Source: a virus
Length of the DNA stretch: 64,000 nucleotides
Strand: one strand, 5' to 3'
IMG/VR virus record: IMGVR_UViG_3300031851_000004
Location: 1-64,000 of that record
Position 1 is the stretch's first letter; each line of letters begins with the position of its first letter. The translations under genes were made by a program, and so were the position numbers. Shown here piece after piece: positions 60,831 to 64,000 of this stretch. The notes under the pieces were generated by a model. That model searched no databases. It worked only from the letters and a program-made list of their open reading frames with translations, and had not been told where the DNA came from.

Positions 60831-61684
60831 TGAAAAATATACTTTTTTACGGGAATTGTCAATTAGGAATATTGTGCGAAAGATATTTACTCAAAAACGA
60901 AGAGTTTAAATCTAAATATAATGTATTAAAGCCTGAAAGTTTCGGGATTAATCTTGATTATGACTGGGAGAGATTTCAATTCTTTCCAGAAACAGTATTT
61001 AAAAGTAATTTAGTTAATTTTAAGAAGGCTTTAGACTCTTCTGATATTATTATATTTCATGAAATTAAATCAGATAATTTTCCAAGAGAGTTGTGTACGG
61101 AAAATATTGTTAATGAACATAATAAGAAAAGCTTATGTCTTACTAACTTTTGGTTTGATCCGTACAATCAAGCCAACGAAATCATAGAACATCTATACGA
61201 TAATAAAATAGCCGAAACCCCAAGCTCTATATTAGATTTCCTATATAATGGTTTTGATCTTTTTGTTGAAGACCTCGTGAAAGAAGAGTATAAAAAATCA
61301 ATAGAAGAGTTAAAAAATAGAGAATCTCGCCAAAACTTTGTATATTCAAAAATTTTAAGTTCTGTAAAATTTATTGAGAACAACTGGAAAAAACTTTTAT
61401 TAACCGAAAATAATTTCCCGCATCCCTCTTTCGAGTATTTTAACAATTTATCTTTATTGGTGTTAAATGAGTTGGGGATAAACTCTTTTAAACAGCTTCA
61501 AGACCCCAGACCTCTTGGTCACAAAAGATGGAATCCATTTAATCTTTATGATTTAAATTATTTCAAAAAACTCTTTCCTGATATAAAAAAACATAATAGA
61601 ATAGATGCCTATAAAGAAGATGTTATCCTTGATTATATATCAAAACAGATTAAAAAAGAGTGGAAACCAAAAGCTTTTAATTAA
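60830..61684 (+). CDS. WcbI-like capsule biosynthesis protein
   Basis: The 284-residue protein starts NILFYGNCQLGILCERYLLK; the G-N-C-Q element is characteristic of the WcbI family found in capsule and polysaccharide clusters, where it is thought to act as an acyl- or CoA-binding transferase. LTNFWFDPYN and KRWNPFNLYDLN follow. It completes the second glycan block. The biochemical reaction is not known for certain in this family. Confidence 0.75.
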   Translation: MKNILFYGNCQLGILCERYLLKNEEFKSKYNVLKPESFGINLDYDWERFQFFPETVFKSNLVNFKKALDSSDIIIFHEIKSDNFPRELCTENIVNEHNKKSLCLTNFWFDPYNQANEIIEHLYDNKIAETPSSILDFLYNGFDLFVEDLVKEEYKKSIEELKNRESRQNFVYSKILSSVKFIENNWKKLLLTENNFPHPSFEYFNNLSLLVLNELGINSFKQLQDPRPLGHKRWNPFNLYDLNYFKKLFPDIKKHNRIDAYKEDVILDYISKQIKKEWKPKAFN

Positions 61685-61689
61685 AAACG

Positions 61690-61717
61690 TTGCTTTATTT
61701 AATATTTTTTTTATACT
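61690..61717 (+). promoter_or_regulatory. Promoter, leaderless layout
   Basis: TTGCTT (61690-61695), 16-nt spacer, TATACT (61712-61717), then 7 nt to the ATG at 61725. Confidence 0.5.
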
Positions 61718-61724
61718 GAAATAA

Positions 61725-62234
61725 ATGTTTACCCATAAATACGACAAAAGGAATGCAGCTTCGATTGGGAACAAGGCTGAGAGGATATTTATATGCCTAG
61801 CGGGCAACAGGGGATATAGGGTAAAACCATCCACAATACATGAAAATAAAATAAAAAGAGTAGATTATTATTTAGAAAAAGATTCTCAAACAAAAGGTTT
61901 TGATGTAAAGTCCAGAAAGAAAGTATGCGCATATGATAAAGATTATAACGACGAATGGACTTGGGTTGAATTTAAAACTGCTGATGGGTTTCATGGGTGG
62001 ATGTACGGAGAGTCAGACTACATTGCATTTGAGAAAAAAGATTACTTCCTTGTTGTCAACACAATCTCCTTGCGTAATTTAGCCGAACACCTTATAGATA
62101 GAAATAAAGAATATGTCGGATCTTGCAAATATGCTAAATATAGAATATACCAGCGAAGAGATAATGAAGAAATATCTTTGATAAAAACTTCCGATATTAA
62201 AAAATTAAAAAGAACAGCTATTTGGAAAAAGTAA
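61725..62234 (+). CDS. PD-(D/E)XK nuclease-like protein
   Basis: The 169-residue protein has the arrangement GNKAERIFICLAGNRGYRVKPS (E at about 19), KIKRVDYYLEKDSQTKGFDVKSRKKV (D, then D-V-K) and WVEFKTADGF: the G-x-x-x-E, D and D/E-x-K elements of small PD-(D/E)XK nucleases seen in restriction-like and archaeal resolvase relatives. It should act on DNA; whether it cuts host or phage DNA cannot be told. It overlaps the next gene at a TAATG junction. Confidence 0.6.
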   Translation: MFTHKYDKRNAASIGNKAERIFICLAGNRGYRVKPSTIHENKIKRVDYYLEKDSQTKGFDVKSRKKVCAYDKDYNDEWTWVEFKTADGFHGWMYGESDYIAFEKKDYFLVVNTISLRNLAEHLIDRNKEYVGSCKYAKYRIYQRRDNEEISLIKTSDIKKLKRTAIWKK

Positions 62235-62458
62235 TGGATTTTAACGAACAAACAGATGCATTTAGGTTTGATTTAGACGATCTTACCAGAAGATATTTAG
62301 AAGAGTTTGATATTAACACTTTTACTTTGGTTGGAGCTTTGGAAGAAAAAAAACTAGAAATTCTTAATATAATAAACATTATAGAGGACAAAAAGTCAGA
62401 ATTATTAGGAGAAGACTGCGATTTTGAAGTAGATGACAATTTTTTTGACGAAGAATAA
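62234..62458 (+). CDS. Acidic helical hypothetical, 74 aa
   Basis: The ATG at 62234 is preferred over an upstream TTG because it forms a TAATG junction with the previous gene. The product is acidic (about one third Asp/Glu) with a helix EEKKLEILNIINIIEDKKSE and an acidic tail VDDNFFDEE. No family recognised. It may be a small inhibitor or partner of the nuclease, by position only. Confidence 0.5.
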   Translation: MDFNEQTDAFRFDLDDLTRRYLEEFDINTFTLVGALEEKKLEILNIINIIEDKKSELLGEDCDFEVDDNFFDEE

Positions 62459-62474
62459 TTTTTAATTACATAAT
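62445..62474 (+). promoter_or_regulatory. Promoter, leaderless layout
   Basis: TTGACG (62445-62450), 18-nt spacer, CATAAT (62469-62474), then 6 nt to the ATG at 62481. Confidence 0.5.
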
Positions 62475-62480
62475 TAAATC

Positions 62481-63128
62481 ATGAAAACAAAAACATACAT
62501 TACGGCACTTTTGTGTCTAATTTCTAACGTCGCAATAGCAGGTTCTACCTCTATTGGCTATACATCTGATTTTTTCAGAAGAGGGGCAATCCTTTCGGGT
62601 GAAGCTGTTCAAGCGTCAGCATCAGTCGGAGCAGATGTCGCTGGTTTTGATGCCTCCGTTGGAGCATCAACAAACCAATCAGTCTCAGGAGGTTCTGATG
62701 CATATACCATTGAATTTGGTGCTTCTAAGCAATTAGGAGAGCTATTAAATGTTTATGTAGGTCTAGAGCATTTTGAAGAACCAGCAGGGAATTCAGTTCT
62801 TGATGCAAGAGTTTCTCTTGGACTCGATACTGTTTTGTCTCCATCCGCAACTGTTTATAGGAATACTAGCGATGACCTATATACTTTTGAGTTGTCTGTA
62901 AAACACGGTTTAGATCTTGAGATTGCTGACATTTGTGTCCATGGTTTGTATGGCAACACAGATTCAAGTACTTCTGTTAATGAAGATTATTACGGAATTG
63001 GGGCGATTGCCTCAAGATCTGTTTCTGAAAATGCAGAACTTTCCTTGTCTTACGATTATTATGATTCTGATTTGATTGCCGATGGCGATGAATCTGTTGT
63101 GGGAATTTCTTTATCGGTTTCTTTCTAA
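62481..63128 (+). CDS. Outer-membrane beta-barrel protein
   Basis: The 215-residue protein starts with a signal peptide (MKTKTYITALLCLISNVAIAG, cleavage after A20), then alternating hydrophobic/polar beta strands of porin-like type (GSTSIGYTSDFFRRGAIL, LNVYVGLEHFE, LSLSYDYYDSD) and ends GISLSVSF, with the C-terminal Phe that BAM uses to recognise outer-membrane proteins. It should be exported by the Sec system and inserted in the outer membrane. A phage-encoded barrel may alter host surface or block superinfection. It has its own promoter. Confidence 0.82.
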   Translation: MKTKTYITALLCLISNVAIAGSTSIGYTSDFFRRGAILSGEAVQASASVGADVAGFDASVGASTNQSVSGGSDAYTIEFGASKQLGELLNVYVGLEHFEEPAGNSVLDARVSLGLDTVLSPSATVYRNTSDDLYTFELSVKHGLDLEIADICVHGLYGNTDSSTSVNEDYYGIGAIASRSVSENAELSLSYDYYDSDLIADGDESVVGISLSVSF

Positions 63129-63161
63129 TTGATAGAAACTTTAACATAAAAATAAAACAAA

Positions 63162-63413
63162 ATGAACGAAGTAGTAAATAAAATTAAGTGTGCCGTTTGT
63201 GGCATTAGCGCCGTACTGGTTTCCGTAATTGGACTCCTGGTACTATCCCAAGTTGTCTTTGGAGCAGGTTCAGGTATCGATATAATCGGCAATCTCCAGG
63301 CGATTGTTGCTGGATTCGTAGGTCCAGGAGCGAGCCTCGCAGGTATCGTTACCCTTGTCTTGCTTGTTTCCGTTTTAGGAAAACAGGTTGATGGAAACTG
63401 CTCCAAGAAGTAG
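63162..63413 (+). CDS. Small hydrophobic protein with two membrane helices
   Basis: The 83-residue protein has two hydrophobic segments (about residues 13-32 and 50-73) separated by a short Gly-rich loop and ends GNCSKK. Three cysteines occur (C10, C13, C81). The N-terminus and loop are basic-to-neutral. Codons are less AT-rich than in neighbouring genes, and the gene is followed by a hairpin and a very strong terminator, both signs of high expression. It resembles small phage envelope or membrane-channel proteins in form, but no family is certain. Confidence 0.6.
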   Translation: MNEVVNKIKCAVCGISAVLVSVIGLLVLSQVVFGAGSGIDIIGNLQAIVAGFVGPGASLAGIVTLVLLVSVLGKQVDGNCSKK

Positions 63414-63435
63414 AATTTCCTGTCGCAAGGTTGAA

Positions 63436-63466
63436 GGTTAATAGACTTTCTTATGTTCTATTAGCC
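63436..63466 (+). other. mRNA hairpin downstream of membrane gene
   Basis: GGTTAATAGA (63436-63445) pairs with TCTATTAGCC (63457-63466), ten pairs with one G-U, 11-nt loop. It may protect the mRNA 3' end. Confidence 0.6.
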
Positions 63467-63470
63467 ATCT

Positions 63471-63497
63471 AACCCCCCTCGAAAGAGGGGGGTTTTT
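63471..63497 (+). terminator. Strong intrinsic terminator
   Basis: AACCCCCCTC pairs perfectly with GAGGGGGGTT around a GAAA tetraloop, followed by a T-run. A canonical rho-independent terminator after the small membrane protein gene. Confidence 0.95.
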
Positions 63498-63504
63498 GTT
63501 TGGG

Positions 63505-63533
63505 TTGATTTTTGGCTGTTTTATTGTCATAAT
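63505..63533 (+). promoter_or_regulatory. Promoter, leaderless layout
   Basis: TTGATT (63505-63510), 17-nt spacer, CATAAT (63528-63533), then 7 nt to the ATG at 63541. Confidence 0.5.
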
Positions 63534-63540
63534 ATAGTAT

Positions 63541-64000
63541 ATGAAAAAAGACAAAGATTATTTGTTCATAATCTATTTTAGTGTAACTATAGACAAGAAA
63601 CGCTTTTATAAATCATTAATAAATACAGATTCAAAATCAAAGTCTAAAGAAATTTTTTTAAAAAAAATAAAAAAAGACCTAAAAGGGTTTTTGATAAAAA
63701 ACATAAGAATTGAAACAATAAAAAAGTCAAAATATAGAGGGAGAAAAATCACAGACAAACAATGGGAAAGGCTTTTGGGTCTATCCTACCCCAACACCAG
63801 ACACAAACTTAGTAAAATCCCCAAAAACCAGTGGTTTAAACCGAAAAAACACAAAAGAAGAAATTTCAATGGAACCTTCAAAAAAGGTTTCGTTCCTTGG
63901 AATAAAGGTTTAAAGCTAAAAGTTTTCAAGAAAGATGAAAACGGGAGATTCATTAGCAGCAGAGATACACTTGGAAGGTTCACCAAAGGTATTCAAGTAG
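63541..64000 (+). CDS. Basic protein with PWNKG motif, cut at right edge
   Basis: From the ATG at 63541 the frame is open to the window end; 153 residues are visible, so the gene continues outside. It is highly basic and has GTFKKGFVPWNKGLK (about residues 113-127) followed by DENGRFISSRDTLGRFTKG. P-W-N-K-G preceded by basic residues occurs in phage HNH and GIY-YIG homing endonucleases (NUMOD-like motifs). The N-terminal part (YLFIIYFSVTIDKKRFYKSL) is not recognised. A DNA-binding or endonuclease role is possible. Confidence 0.45.
   Translation, partial: MKKDKDYLFIIYFSVTIDKKRFYKSLINTDSKSKSKEIFLKKIKKDLKGFLIKNIRIETIKKSKYRGRKITDKQWERLLGLSYPNTRHKLSKIPKNQWFKPKKHKRRNFNGTFKKGFVPWNKGLKLKVFKKDENGRFISSRDTLGRFTKGIQV

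Overview
The window is a 64 kb piece of a large tailed-phage (Caudoviricetes-like) genome, AT-rich and densely packed, with most genes overlapping by 1-30 nt. Phage identity rests on the combination of a tail-fibre-like repeat protein at the left edge, a full phage-style replication set (RecA/UvsX-like recombinase, DnaB-like helicase, TOPRIM primase, DnaE-type polymerase, SSB), class I ribonucleotide reductase, dUTPase, a dNMP-kinase-like protein, several PD-(D/E)XK nucleases and many small unknown genes. No ribosomal genes, tRNAs, insertion sequences or CRISPR arrays were seen. Capsid, portal and terminase genes are not recognisable here. An encoded beta-barrel protein with a signal peptide and C-terminal Phe, plus sigma70-like promoters (TTGACT-17-TATAGT), point to a Gram-negative host. 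A one-piece tmRNA argues against taking the gene from the alphaproteobacterial two-piece type. The host cannot be named from sequence alone.

Layout. 1-1209: end of a tail-fibre-like gene (+). 1220-5639: leftward block with a glycosyltransferase, SSB, a sigma-factor-like protein, dNMP-kinase-like protein, dUTPase and small unknowns. 5761-26174: about 20 kb of rightward glycan genes: glycosyltransferases, two Fe/2OG oxygenases, a CapD-like dehydratase, DegT aminotransferases, a sugar N-formyltransferase, deacetylase, methyltransferases, WbqC, a UDP-sugar dehydrogenase, a UDP-sugar epimerase and the two-step GDP-L-fucose pathway (gmd, fcl). 26275-32550: nrdA, Nudix, small membrane protein, lectin-like protein, membrane-anchored nuclease, nrdB. 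32560-39620: glycosyltransferase, recombinase, nuclease, helicase, primase, RecB/Cas4-like nuclease. 39629-44039: probable virion or membrane proteins, including a Pro/Lys/Glu-repeat membrane protein. 44078-49129: a DNA polymerase III alpha split over separate genes, with a GMP reductase in between. 49130-57137: Clp unfoldase, a second SSB-like protein, large glycosyltransferases, a possible annealing protein and a deoxyribosyltransferase-like protein. 57114-57629: two small leftward genes. 57723-58143: tmRNA. 58240-61684: second glycan block with sulfotransferase, WcbI and a fucosyltransferase-like protein. 61725-64000: nuclease-like protein, outer-membrane barrel, small hydrophobic protein with a strong terminator, and a partial gene at the right edge.

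How it fits together. The nucleotide genes would feed dNTPs to a phage replisome in which the polymerase, a degenerate PHP domain and the proofreading exonuclease are separate polypeptides. The glycan genes could build a modified, probably fucosylated and possibly N-formylated or sulfated glycan for the virion, host surface or DNA; the sequence does not say which. The tmRNA and a ClpC-like unfoldase could together form a phage-controlled trans-translation and degradation route.

The points most worth checking are: the tmRNA with an unusually long basic tag; its pairing with the Clp ATPase; an NrdB lacking the radical tyrosine but keeping all six metal ligands at subclass Ic spacing; the split polymerase; and a recurring promoter layout in which the -10 box ends about 5-10 nt before the start codon, implying leaderless mRNAs.
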